Origin: Terripilifer sp031921685
GTDB lineage: Bacteria > Pseudomonadota > Alphaproteobacteria > Rhizobiales > Beijerinckiaceae
Length of the DNA: 64,000 nucleotides
Direction of reading: 5' to 3'
Assembly (NCBI RefSeq): GCF_031921685.1
Contig: NZ_JAPDHU010000002.1
Location: 1,674,001 to 1,738,000, forward strand
In this document: positions 24,538 to 33,865 of the stretch, piece after piece
Numbering within the stretch: the stretch's first letter is position 1
Layout: each line of letters starts with the position of its first letter
The notes under the pieces: model-generated
The model's database searches: none
Told to the model about the DNA's origin: nothing
The model's input: the letters and a program-made list of their open reading frames with translations, nothing else
Translations under genes and position numbers: made by a program

Positions 24538-25608
24538 ATGCTCTTAAGCGTTTGTGGCACGATGTCGCCGATATCCCAGGCGACACGCGAGCTGATCAGT
24601 CTCATCGCGACTGAAACCATCGGCGCGCCGACGCAAATATATGCTGTCACCGTCGAGCAGCTACGCGACGCTTGGAAAAGTATTTCTCAGGAAAAACGCA
24701 AATCAGTTCTTTTATACAGCGACGCACCGCAAACAAATCTGATCCAATTGATAATTGATTCAGACATCCCAACCGTCATAAGCGTCGACGATTTCGAGGA
24801 AATATTTGCTTTCAACGTGGTAAATGCCGGAAAGGATATTCTGGCTGCTCTGCGGCAATCAACTCATACTGCCGTGCAGATATCCCAGCTGATAAATACC
24901 AGCAGAAACCTGATCCTAGGGCCGGATCGATACGATATGTCGGTGATCGATCTCGCTCAGGACATCATGCACTTTTTCAGTATTGAGCCTAGCGACCAGC
25001 AACTCGAAAAACTTCGGACGAAGCTCGGCGATACGACGACGCTACGTGATTTCATGGCAGCGACCTTTCCACAATGGCAACCAACCACGGACTTCAGGGA
25101 ATCGCTTCCGCGTGAGGATCAAGATGCGCTGGAAAGCGTCATCCATGGCTATGATCCCTTAACCAGGCGCCGTCCCTTCGAAGTCGTACATTGGTCTCCT
25201 CGCTGGTTTCAGGATGGCGACGCTCCAGATCGACAATTGACGGGCCCAAAACTCCTGGCTGGTCCCGCTCGAACAATCTTTTTCGGCCCTTATATATATC
25301 TGCCCGTTGGGCAATGGGATTGCGAGATCCACGTCGAGTTCAACGATTGTCGTAGCGATACGATGGCGCTGCTGGACATCTTTAACGGCTCGGTCCTCGC
25401 AGCCGTAACCATGCGTCTGCCGCGCCATGGCATTTACGCCATCGATATCTCCTTCCAAAACCAGAAACCTGATGCGCACCTGGAATTTCGTTTGCAAATT
25501 CTGAAAGGCGCGATCGAGGGCGAACTGCGACTGCTTGGCGTGAAAGTGAAACGCGCGGCACCGGTTGAAGCCGAGGAAAATCTTCGCCTAACCCACGCGC
25601 CTCACTGA
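24538..25608 (+). CDS. Hypothetical protein of the polysaccharide locus with C-terminal beta-rich domain
   Basis: I do not recognise a family for the 356-residue product. The N-terminal half reads MLLSVCGTMSPISQATREL and has alternating alpha/beta character (SVLLYSDAP, IPTVISVDDFEE). The last 110 residues, beginning near GPARTIFFGPYIYLPVGQW, look like a beta-sandwich. Such segments occur at the ends of rhizobial glycosyltransferases and may bind sugar. The start at 24538 has AAGGA ten bases upstream; 24505 is an in-frame alternative. Codon use is less GC-biased than in the flanking catabolic genes. The position beside the exporter suggests a role in glycan synthesis or modification. Confidence 0.75.
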   Translation: MLLSVCGTMSPISQATRELISLIATETIGAPTQIYAVTVEQLRDAWKSISQEKRKSVLLYSDAPQTNLIQLIIDSDIPTVISVDDFEEIFAFNVVNAGKDILAALRQSTHTAVQISQLINTSRNLILGPDRYDMSVIDLAQDIMHFFSIEPSDQQLEKLRTKLGDTTTLRDFMAATFPQWQPTTDFRESLPREDQDALESVIHGYDPLTRRRPFEVVHWSPRWFQDGDAPDRQLTGPKLLAGPARTIFFGPYIYLPVGQWDCEIHVEFNDCRSDTMALLDIFNGSVLAAVTMRLPRHGIYAIDISFQNQKPDAHLEFRLQILKGAIEGELRLLGVKVKRAAPVEAEENLRLTHAPH

Positions 25609-25620
25609 TCACATCAGCAA

Positions 25621-26100
25621 TCACCCCATCGGCAGCGCCAGCGTGCTCTTCGCCTGTTTCAGCGCGAAGCTCGATTCGATTGAGCGCACGCCCTCCACGC
25701 GGGTCAGCTTGTCGCGCAGAAAGGCCTCATAGGCTGGCAGATCGGCGACCACCACGCGCAGCAGGTAGTCGCAAACGCCGGTCATGAGATAGGCCTCGAC
25801 CACTTCGGGAAAGCGTTCCAGCGCCCGGTCGAAGCGCTGCAGCTCTTCCTCGCGCTGACGCTCGAGCTTCACCTGCACGAAAACGCTGATCGGCAGGCCG
25901 ATGCTGGCTTGATCGACGACCGCGCAATAGCCGCGGATGACGCCGGCTTCTTCGAGCATGCGCACCCGCCGCAGACAGGGCGAAAGGGTCAGCCCGACGC
26001 GGGCCGCCAGATCCTGCACGGTCAGGCGACCGTCACGCTGGAGATTCGCGAGAATCTTGCGGTCGATGTCGTCTAACCGCTTTTTGGATTTTTCCACCAT
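25621..26100 (-). CDS. Lrp/AsnC family transcriptional regulator
   Basis: This is a 159-residue Lrp-type regulator. The winged HTH is at residues 8-55 (LDDIDRKILANLQRDGRLTV, VGLTLSPCLRRVRMLEEAG), followed by the RAM effector domain (VEAYLMTGVCDYLLRVVV). It is divergent from an AceE-like dehydrogenase gene 113 bases away. In pseudomonads an Lrp-type regulator (MdeR) controls the methionine gamma-lyase and 2-oxobutyrate dehydrogenase pair mdeAB, and the arrangement here is similar but without mdeA. The effector is probably an amino acid. Confidence 0.93.
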   Translation of the reverse strand: MVEKSKKRLDDIDRKILANLQRDGRLTVQDLAARVGLTLSPCLRRVRMLEEAGVIRGYCAVVDQASIGLPISVFVQVKLERQREEELQRFDRALERFPEVVEAYLMTGVCDYLLRVVVADLPAYEAFLRDKLTRVEGVRSIESSFALKQAKSTLALPMG

Positions 26101-26191
26101 CTAGATGAGAATAAATGAATTAAGCTATCAAACAAGAAGGGAATTTAGCTCATTTTGGTAAGTATCGCTCCTCAGTTCGGCGTTTCATCGT

Positions 26192-26206
26192 TTCCTCAGT
26201 GAGGAA
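26192..26206. promoter_or_regulatory. Perfect dyad over the ribosome binding site of the AceE-like gene
   Basis: TTCCTCA (26192-26198) and TGAGGAA (26200-26206) pair perfectly around one base. The right arm includes the GAGGAA ribosome binding site of the gene starting at 26213. The half-site CCTCAGT also occurs at 26170-26176. It could be an Lrp-type site or a translation-controlling hairpin. Confidence 0.4.
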
Positions 26207-26212
26207 CGCCCA

Positions 26213-28621
26213 ATGCCGAAAAAAGCCGACAGCCGCCTGCCCTTTCTCGATGCCATCGCGCGCAAGGCGCTGTGGCTGTCGACCTGGATGATTCACAACG
26301 CCAATCACCTGCGTCCGAACGAAGACGGGCTCAAGGTCGGCGGCCATCAGGCGTCCTCGGCCTCTTCCGCCGCCATCCTCACCGCCCTCTACGGCGCGGT
26401 GCTGCGTCCTCATGATCGCGTCGCCGTCAAACCCCATGCCAGCCCGGCCTTCCACGCGCTGAACTACCTCTTTGGCTTGATCGACCGCGACAAGCTCGAA
26501 AACTTCCGCGGCTATGGCGGCGCGCAATCCTATCCCTCACGCACCAAGGACACCGACGACGTCGACTTTTCGACGGGCTCCGTCGGCCTTGGTGTCGCCC
26601 AGACGATCTTTGCCAGTCTGGCGCAGGACTATGTCCGCAGCCACGGCGCAGCAGGCGCATCGCCCGGCCGCATGGTCGCCTTGCTTGGCGATGCCGAAAT
26701 GGACGAAGGCAATATTTTCGAAGCCTTGCTCGAAGGCTGGAAACATGACGTGCGCAACGTCTGGTGGGTGATCGATTATAATCGCCAAAGCCTCGATGCC
26801 GTCATTCACGAGGGATTGTTCTCTCGCTTCGAAGACATTTTCCGTGCCTTCGGCTGGGACGTGGTCGTCCTGCGCCACGGCGTTCTGCAACAGGCCGCGT
26901 TTGCCGAACCCGGCGGCGACAAATTGCGCGCCTGGATCGAAAATGCGCCCAACCAGCTCTATTCCGCCCTCACCTTTCAGGGCGGTGCCGCATGGCGCAA
27001 GCGCCTCAACGATGAGATCGGCGATCAAGGCGATGTCACCCGCTTGATCGAGCGCCGCACCGACGAAGAACTCGCGCGTTTGATGACCAATCTCGGCGGC
27101 CACGATCTGCCGAGCCTCGTCGAAGCGTTCGAGCGCATCGATCATGATCGCCCGACCGTCTTCATCGCTTATACGATCAAGGGCTTTGGCCTGCCGCTCG
27201 CAGGCCACAAGGACAATCACGCCGGCATGCTGACGCCAACCCAGATGGCGAGCTTCAGAACCGAAGCCGGCATCCGCGAGGGGCATGAGTGGGAAAAGTT
27301 TGAAGGCCTGGACCTGGACTCCACGGCGCTGACGCGCTTTCTGAAAAATGTGCCTTTCAATGCTGGCAAAAGCCGGCGACATGCAGCGCCCGCCATCGCC
27401 ATTCCGGAAACGCTGCCACCCCTCACCCAAGCCGAATTGTCGACCCAGCAGGGTTTCGGGCTTCTGCTCAATGAATTGGCGCGCGGCAGCGATGCGCTCG
27501 CGGCCAGCATCGTCACCACCTCTCCCGATGTGACCGTCTCGACCAATCTCGGTCCCTGGGTGAATCGACGGGGCCTGTTCGCCCAAAAGGAAATGGCCGA
27601 CACTTTCCGAACCGAGCGCATTCCCTCGACGTTCAATTGGCATTTCTCCGAAAAGGGCCAGCATCTCGAACTCGGCATCGCCGAGATGAACCTGTTCCTT
27701 GCGCTCTCCGCCTTCGGTCTCTCGCACTCGTTGTTCGGCGAGCGCTTGATGCCGATCGGAACGCTCTACGATCCGTTCATTCAGCGCGGCCTCGATGCGC
27801 TGAACTACGCCTGCTATCAGGATGCGCGCTTCATGCTCGTGGCGACACCGTCGGGAATTACGCTGGCCGGCGAAGGCGGCGCTCATCAATCGATCTCGAC
27901 GCCGCTCATCGGCATGGCTCAGGATGGCCTGGCCAGTTACGAGCCGGCTTTCGTGGACGAACTGTCGGCAATCATGCGGTTCGGTTTCCACTATCTCCAA
28001 TGGGAAGCTCTGACATCCGATCAACGGGCAAGCGTGCGGCCAACCTGGCTCAAAGACGACAAGGGCGGCGCGCTCTATCTGCGCCTGTCGACACGCACGC
28101 TCGAACAGCCAACCCGCAAGCTCGACGCACAGAAAACAGCCGACATCATCGAAGGCGCTTATTGGATGCGCGAGCCCGGCCCCAATGCCGAAGTCGTCAT
28201 CGCCTATTGCGGCACCGTCGCGCCGGAAGCGATCGCCGCCGTCGGTCGCTTGGCGGAAGACCGGCGTGATGTCGGGCTTCTCGCCGTCACCTCTCCCTGT
28301 CGCTTGAACGCCGGCTGGACCGAGGCCGCGAAGGCGCGGGAGGATGGCGATATGGGCGCGATGTCACATATCGAATGTCTGTTGGCCCAAGTGCCGTCGC
28401 ACTGTCCCATCATCACGGTTCTCGATGGGCACCCTGCCACTCTGGCATGGTTGGGCGCGGTCAGAGGTCACCGCACGCGCGCCCTCGGCGTCGATCGGTT
28501 TGGACAAACTGGGTCGATCGACCAGCTCTATCGCCATTTCGGCATCGACACGCGCGGCATCATCGCCGCCGCCCAATCGATGAGCATAGGCCGGCCTATC
28601 CGCTATCTCCTGGCCAGTTGA
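26213..28621 (+). CDS. Homodimeric pyruvate dehydrogenase E1-like 2-oxoacid dehydrogenase (MdeB/transketolase-like)
   Basis: This 802-residue protein resembles AceE, the fused alpha-beta E1 type. The N-terminal ThDP domain has GGHQASSASSAAILTALY and GDAEMDEG at residues 159-166, with Asn at 190 closing the ThDP motif. The second half has LGIAEMNLFLALSAFGLSHS and SGITLAGEGGAHQS. E. coli AceE has about 887 residues, so this is a shorter branch like MdeB, a 2-oxobutyrate dehydrogenase. No E2 or E3 gene is nearby, so it would use a partner encoded elsewhere. The divergent Lrp gene suggests control by an amino acid. Confidence 0.83.
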   Translation: MPKKADSRLPFLDAIARKALWLSTWMIHNANHLRPNEDGLKVGGHQASSASSAAILTALYGAVLRPHDRVAVKPHASPAFHALNYLFGLIDRDKLENFRGYGGAQSYPSRTKDTDDVDFSTGSVGLGVAQTIFASLAQDYVRSHGAAGASPGRMVALLGDAEMDEGNIFEALLEGWKHDVRNVWWVIDYNRQSLDAVIHEGLFSRFEDIFRAFGWDVVVLRHGVLQQAAFAEPGGDKLRAWIENAPNQLYSALTFQGGAAWRKRLNDEIGDQGDVTRLIERRTDEELARLMTNLGGHDLPSLVEAFERIDHDRPTVFIAYTIKGFGLPLAGHKDNHAGMLTPTQMASFRTEAGIREGHEWEKFEGLDLDSTALTRFLKNVPFNAGKSRRHAAPAIAIPETLPPLTQAELSTQQGFGLLLNELARGSDALAASIVTTSPDVTVSTNLGPWVNRRGLFAQKEMADTFRTERIPSTFNWHFSEKGQHLELGIAEMNLFLALSAFGLSHSLFGERLMPIGTLYDPFIQRGLDALNYACYQDARFMLVATPSGITLAGEGGAHQSISTPLIGMAQDGLASYEPAFVDELSAIMRFGFHYLQWEALTSDQRASVRPTWLKDDKGGALYLRLSTRTLEQPTRKLDAQKTADIIEGAYWMREPGPNAEVVIAYCGTVAPEAIAAVGRLAEDRRDVGLLAVTSPCRLNAGWTEAAKAREDGDMGAMSHIECLLAQVPSHCPIITVLDGHPATLAWLGAVRGHRTRALGVDRFGQTGSIDQLYRHFGIDTRGIIAAAQSMSIGRPIRYLLAS

Positions 28622-28706
28622 GCCTTGCCATTTTTGCAAACGGTTGGATATTCGCGCCCCCTCTCGCCCGTCCAACTTGACAACGCCGCCCGTATCATCG
28701 CCCCTG

Positions 28707-28729
28707 CCGGTCATAACTTTAATGACCGG
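28707..28729 (+). promoter_or_regulatory. Perfect inverted repeat just upstream of ThDP-enzyme start
   Basis: CCGGTCAT (28707-28714) and ATGACCGG (28722-28729) are perfect eight-base arms with a seven-base AT-rich spacer. The repeat ends one base before the AGGAAG ribosome binding site of the gene at 28742. It may be a repressor operator or a leader hairpin affecting translation. Confidence 0.5.
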
Positions 28730-28741
28730 TAGGAAGCCCCG

Positions 28742-30379
28742 ATGAATGGTGCAGATGTCGTTGCCGAAATCCTCAAGCGCGAAGGAACGGATTTCCTCGC
28801 CTGCTATCCCCGTAACCCGCTGATCGAAGCCTGCGCCGATATCAATATCCGCCCGATCCTTTGCCGGCAGGAGCGGATGGGCGTCGCCATGGCCGACGGA
28901 TACAGCCGCGTGCGTCGCGGCCGTCAGAACGGTGTGTTCGCGGCCCAGCATGGCCCAGGCATCGAAAATGCCTTCCCCGGCATGGCGCAGGCTTTCTCCG
29001 AAAATGTTCCGGTGTTGGTCATCCCCGCTGCATCGAGCCTCGATCGGCAGTATACGCGCCCGACCTTCCGCGCCGCCGATGTGTTCGCGCCCGTCAGCAA
29101 ATGGTCGGCGCTCGCCCATGATGTCAGAGAATTGCCTGATCTGTTGCGCCGCGCTTTCCAAGCCATGCGCTCGGGCAAGCCGGGTCCGGTGCTGCTCGAA
29201 ATTCCCAACGAGGTTTTCGCCGCCGAATTCACCGGCACGATTGACTATCAACCCGTGCCCATTCTGCGCTCGGCACCCGATCCGGATGCGGTGAAAGCGG
29301 CGGCCCGCATGCTGCTCGCCGCCAAGTCGCCGCTGATCTGGGCTGGTCAGGGCATCCATTATGCCGATGCCGGCGAATTGCTGACGCAACTGGCGGAACT
29401 GCTGCCCGCTCCTGTCGCCGCCACCAATCCGGGCAAGAGCGCTATCGCCGAAAGCCATCCGCTGGCGCTTGGCGCATCGACGGCGTCGCGGCCGAAAATG
29501 TATGCGGATTGCATGAACGCCGCCGATGTGGTGTTCGCCATCGGCTCGAGCCTGACGCGCACGCCCTTCGGTCCTGCCTTGCCCGTCGGCAAGACAATCA
29601 TTCATGCCACCAATGATGCCGGCGATATCAACAAGGACATCCGCGCCGATCTCGGCCTCGTCGGCGATGCCGCGCTCATCATCGCGGCCTTGATCGAGGA
29701 AATCGGCCGGCAGCGGGCCAAGCCCGATGCCACGCGGTTGGAAAATCTCAAGGCGACCATTGCGGCCTCGAAAAAGGCCTGGCGCGCCGACTGGGAGAAG
29801 CAGCTCAATTCCGACGAGACGCCGATCAACCAGTATCGCGTCATCAACGAGATGATGAAGGCAGCCGATCGCGACAATGTCATCATCACCCATGAGGCCG
29901 GCAGCCCGCGTGAACAATTGCTGCCGATGTGGGAATCGACCAAGCCCTTCGGCTATCTCGGTTGGGGCAAGTCGACCCAGCTCGGTTACGGCCTCGGCCT
30001 CGCCATGGGCGCCAAGCTCGCCGCGCCGGAGAAGCTCTGCATCAACGTGATGGGCGATGCTTCGTTCGGCATGAGCGGCATGGACATCGAAACCGCCGCC
30101 CGCAACGACATCGGCATTATGACGGTCGTGTTCAACAACGCGATGATGGCGTGCGAGCGCGTTTCGCTGCCGAAATCGGCAGCCAAATATGACGCGCTCG
30201 ACATCGGCGGCAATTATATGAAACTGGCGGAATCCCTCAACGTCGCCTCCTATCGCGTCGAGAAGCCGTCGGAGATCGCGCCGAAGATCAAGGAAGCCAT
30301 TGAGGTGACGCAGAAGGGCAAGCCCTTCCTGCTCGAGATCGCCGCCAAGGAAGGCTACGACTTCTCCCGCTATAACTGA
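28742..30379 (+). CDS. Thiamine diphosphate-requiring enzyme (acetolactate synthase/oxalyl-CoA decarboxylase-like)
   Basis: This is a 545-residue three-domain ThDP enzyme. The N-terminal pyrimidine-binding domain carries the catalytic Glu in ILCRQERMGVAMADGYSR. The central domain has SPLIWAGQGIHYADAGELL, and the C-terminal domain has GDASFGMSGMDIETA followed by VVFNN. GDA replaces the more usual GDG. Decarboxylation or carboligation of a 2-oxo acid is expected. It is convergent with the second liv cluster and downstream of the E1-like gene, but a separate leader with an inverted repeat suggests its own control. The exact substrate is unknown. Confidence 0.88.
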   Translation: MNGADVVAEILKREGTDFLACYPRNPLIEACADINIRPILCRQERMGVAMADGYSRVRRGRQNGVFAAQHGPGIENAFPGMAQAFSENVPVLVIPAASSLDRQYTRPTFRAADVFAPVSKWSALAHDVRELPDLLRRAFQAMRSGKPGPVLLEIPNEVFAAEFTGTIDYQPVPILRSAPDPDAVKAAARMLLAAKSPLIWAGQGIHYADAGELLTQLAELLPAPVAATNPGKSAIAESHPLALGASTASRPKMYADCMNAADVVFAIGSSLTRTPFGPALPVGKTIIHATNDAGDINKDIRADLGLVGDAALIIAALIEEIGRQRAKPDATRLENLKATIAASKKAWRADWEKQLNSDETPINQYRVINEMMKAADRDNVIITHEAGSPREQLLPMWESTKPFGYLGWGKSTQLGYGLGLAMGAKLAAPEKLCINVMGDASFGMSGMDIETAARNDIGIMTVVFNNAMMACERVSLPKSAAKYDALDIGGNYMKLAESLNVASYRVEKPSEIAPKIKEAIEVTQKGKPFLLEIAAKEGYDFSRYN

Positions 30380-30389
30380 GCGACGAACA

Positions 30390-30427
30390 AGCCGGCGGTA
30401 CTATAGCAATTTGCTCTGGCCGCCGGC

Positions 30428-30428
<1 letters not shown>
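30390..30428. terminator. Hairpin between convergent ThDP-enzyme gene and livF2
   Basis: AGCCGGCGG (30390-30398) pairs perfectly with CCGCCGGCT (30420-30428) around a 21-base loop that itself contains AGCAA/TTGCT. It lies between two convergent stops and overlaps the livF stop by one base. No T-tract is evident, so it is a candidate bidirectional terminator only. Confidence 0.45.
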
Positions 30429-31167
<739 letters not shown>

Positions 31168-31171
<4 letters not shown>

Positions 31172-31920
31172 TGCCGCCCCTCCCCCAGATAGACTTCGCG
31201 CACCCGCGGATCGGCGGCGATTTCAGCCGGCGTGCCCTCGACCAGAACCGCGCCTTGCACCAGAACGGTGATGCGCTGCGCGACACGGAACACCAGTTCC
31301 ATGTCATGTTCGATGAACAGAACGGCGATCCGCTCCGGTAGCCGTTCGATGGCCTCGATGATCGTGACGCTTTCGCTTTCCGGCACGCCAGCGGCTGGCT
31401 CGTCCAACAGCAAAACCGATGGTTTCAGCGCCAAGGCCAAAGCGATCTCGACCATGCGCTGGCGGCCGTAGGCCAGCTCGGTGATCGGCCGCAGGGCATC
31501 TTCCGCAAGCCCCATCACTTCCAGAATATCGTAGGCTTCCTCGATCGCGGCACGATGCCAGCCCGCCGGCCGCAGGAAATCGCCGCCGATCCCGTCCCGT
31601 TCCGAAATAGCGAGGACGACATTTTCGAGAACGCAGAGCTTGCGAAACAGGGCCGTGATCTGGAAGGTGCGCACCAGCCCGCGCTTGACGCGCTGGGCTT
31701 GCGGCAGGGCCGTGATGTCCTCGCCGTCGAGCAGCAATTGGCCTGACGAGGGCCGCAGCACGCCGGTGACGAGATTGACGAATGTGGTCTTGCCGGCACC
31801 GTTCGGGCCGATCAGTGCGTGGCGCGCGCCAGCCTGCAAACGGAAGTCGATATTGTTCGAGACCGTGAGCGCGCCGAAATTCTTGCACAGTGCAATGGTC
31901 TGAAGGCCCGTTGCGCTCAT
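31168..31920 (-). CDS. livG: Liv-type ABC transporter ATP-binding protein LivG (second system)
   Basis: This is a 250-residue ABC ATPase with Walker A GPNGAGKTT, the signature-like ELAYGRQRMVEIALALAL and Walker B VLLLDEPAAGVPESE. The region VKRGLVRTFQITALFRKL is typical of LivG. The start at 31920 overlaps the livM stop by four bases; longer readings enter livM. It pairs with the adjacent LivF. Confidence 0.93.
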
Positions 31921-32918
31921 CGTTTGCGGCTCCGCGCCAGAAGCCGTTCGACGACACCGAAAATGCCGCCGCGCAGGAAAACGACGATGAACACCATGGC
32001 CAGGCCGATCCAGAAATACCAATAGGTCGGATCGGCTTCGGCGAAGCGGTCTTGCGCAATCATGTAAAGCGGCACGCCGATGAAGGCGCCGTAGAGCTGG
32101 CCAATCCCCCCGATGATCAGCATCACCAGAATGGTACCGGAGCGTTCAAGGTTGAGCACGTTGAGGCCGACGAATTGCGCGGTCTGCGCCGTCAATGCTC
32201 CGGCGACGCCCGCCAGTGCCGCCGACAGGGCGTAGACGATCAGCCGACGCTGCGCCACCGGCGCACCGATCGCATGCATGCGTCCGACGTTTTCGCGGAT
32301 GCCGGTCAACGAGCGGCCGAAGGACGAATTGACCGTATTGCGGACCACGAGCCAGCCGATGAACAGCACGATCAGGCAATAAAAATACGCGGTATTGCCG
32401 AACATATCGAAGCGGAACATGCCGAAGATCGGCCAGACCGACATGCCTTGCAGACCGTCAGCACCGCCGGTGAACCGGTAGGCTTTGTTGGCCAGCTCAT
32501 AGAGCATGGCCGCGACCACGAGGGTCTGCATCAGCAAGGTCAGCCCGGTGGTGCGCAGAATGATCCAACCGGACGCGAGACCGATACAGGCAGCGGCAAT
32601 CGCCGCCGCCAGCAGGCCGCTGATCGGTTCGCCCCAGCCGTTGGCGGCCAGAATACCCGCTGTATAGGCACCGACACCGAAGAACGCCGCGTGCCCCAAT
32701 GTCACGATGCCGGCATAGCCCAGAACCAGATCGACCGACAAAGCGAAGAGAATGATCGCCAGGATCTGCGATCCCAACGCCAGATAGTTGGGAAAGGCGA
32801 AATAGGCGGCAACGGCGATCAGCCAAGGCAGGGCCTCGAACCAATGGAAGCGATGCCGCCGCGAAAAGGCGGCGATATCGGCTGCGCGTCGATCAGCGGA
32901 AGGCGTGAGATGCGACAT
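31917..32918 (-). CDS. livM: Liv-type ABC transporter permease LivM (second system)
   Basis: This 333-residue membrane protein starts at the ATG at 32918, which shares one base with the livH stop. The open frame extends upstream through livH, but that part is not protein-like. LivM motifs include DLVLGYAGIVTLGHAAFFGVG and the loop NSSFGRSLTGIRENVGRMHA. It ends with an Arg-rich tail LLARSRKR. It forms the channel with LivH. Confidence 0.92.
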   Translation of the reverse strand: MSHLTPSADRRAADIAAFSRRHRFHWFEALPWLIAVAAYFAFPNYLALGSQILAIILFALSVDLVLGYAGIVTLGHAAFFGVGAYTAGILAANGWGEPISGLLAAAIAAACIGLASGWIILRTTGLTLLMQTLVVAAMLYELANKAYRFTGGADGLQGMSVWPIFGMFRFDMFGNTAYFYCLIVLFIGWLVVRNTVNSSFGRSLTGIRENVGRMHAIGAPVAQRRLIVYALSAALAGVAGALTAQTAQFVGLNVLNLERSGTILVMLIIGGIGQLYGAFIGVPLYMIAQDRFAEADPTYWYFWIGLAMVFIVVFLRGGIFGVVERLLARSRKR

Positions 32919-33790
32919 CAGGTTCGCCCAAACAGGCCACGGGGAAACCACAGCAGGAGCACCATGGTCAGCGCATAAATGAAGAAAGCGCCGAATTCGG
33001 GCGCGATATATTTGAAGGCCGTGTCGGAAATGCCGACCAGCAGGGCGGCCACGAAGGGCCCGCGAATACTGCCGAGACCGCCGACCGCCACGACGATGAG
33101 GAAATAGACCAGGTTCTCGAGCGCGTAGAACGTCGTGATCGGCAGAATTTCCGCACCCAAGCCGCCACCGAGCGCCGCAAGGCCGCTCCCTAACGCGAAC
33201 GTCGCCGCGAACAAACGCGACGTATTGATCCCGATCGTTTGCGCCATGCGCAGATTGTCGACGGCGGCGCGGACCTGCGCGCCAAAGCGCGTGCGTTCCA
33301 GCGCCAGCCACAGCAAGGTAACGAGAATGGCACCGCAGACGATCAGAAAGGTGCGATAGGTCGGAAACGAGCGGAAACCGAGATCGATCTGTCCGCTGAG
33401 CGCCGCTGGCGGGCGCATCGGCTGCGTCACCGGCCCCCAGATATAGGTGACGGAGGCGATGGTGATGAAGATCAGGCCCATGGTCATCAGGACTTGATCG
33501 AGTTCATCGCCACCGTAAAAACGCCGATACAACAGACGTTCAAGGATGATGCTGATCAGCACCACGCCGATCACCGCGCCGGCCAGCGCCAGGCCGAACG
33601 GCACATCATAGCGGCTCATCAGCCACGTCATCAGGTAACCGCCGAGCATGGCGAAGGCGCCATGGGCAAGATTGATGAACCCCATCAACCCCATGGTGAC
33701 CGAAAGGCCGACGGAGATCAGATAGAGCACCATGGCCAGAGCGAGGCCATGGAAGCCAACGCTGATGATCGATGAAAAAATATCAGCCAT
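32918..33790 (-). CDS. livH: Liv-type ABC transporter permease LivH (second system)
   Basis: This 290-residue permease has GLSVTMGLMGFINLAHGAF near residues 28-46 and LVYFLIVVAVGGLGSIRGP in the C-terminal half, both typical of LivH. It begins 75 bases after the binding-protein gene, and a strong hairpin occupies that gap. The LivH-LivM order matches the first system only in part: in the first operon the ATPases come before the permeases. Confidence 0.92.
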   Translation of the reverse strand: MADIFSSIISVGFHGLALAMVLYLISVGLSVTMGLMGFINLAHGAFAMLGGYLMTWLMSRYDVPFGLALAGAVIGVVLISIILERLLYRRFYGGDELDQVLMTMGLIFITIASVTYIWGPVTQPMRPPAALSGQIDLGFRSFPTYRTFLIVCGAILVTLLWLALERTRFGAQVRAAVDNLRMAQTIGINTSRLFAATFALGSGLAALGGGLGAEILPITTFYALENLVYFLIVVAVGGLGSIRGPFVAALLVGISDTAFKYIAPEFGAFFIYALTMVLLLWFPRGLFGRT

Positions 33791-33826
33791 TCAAGGGACG
33801 CTATGCACCGGTTCGCGGATCGCAAA

Positions 33827-33852
33827 CCGGCGGGCCACCATGGACCCGCCGG
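33827..33852 (-). terminator. Intra-operon hairpin between binding-protein gene and livH2
   Basis: CCGGCGGG (33827-33834) and CCCGCCGG (33845-33852) form a perfect eight-base GC stem with a ten-base loop. It lies 14 bases after the binding-protein stop and before livH. Such hairpins commonly stabilise the upstream message or partly stop transcription, so that the binding protein is made in excess. Confidence 0.5.
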
Positions 33853-33865
33853 CTCACGTGCAAAG

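Noticed and set aside
14026..25608. LPS O-antigen Wzm/Wzt system
   Set aside because: The ATPase lacks the long C-terminal glycan-binding domain of Wzt, and KpsE-like proteins are present, which fits capsule export better. O-antigen cannot be wholly excluded.
28677..28682. TTGACA as a -35 box for the ThDP-enzyme gene
   Set aside because: No acceptable -10 sequence occurs at 16-18 bases; the nearest TATCAT is only ten bases away.
26537..29917. Long minus-strand frames opposite the E1-like and ThDP genes
   Set aside because: Both plus-strand genes have strong cofactor motifs. The antisense products have typical shadow composition.
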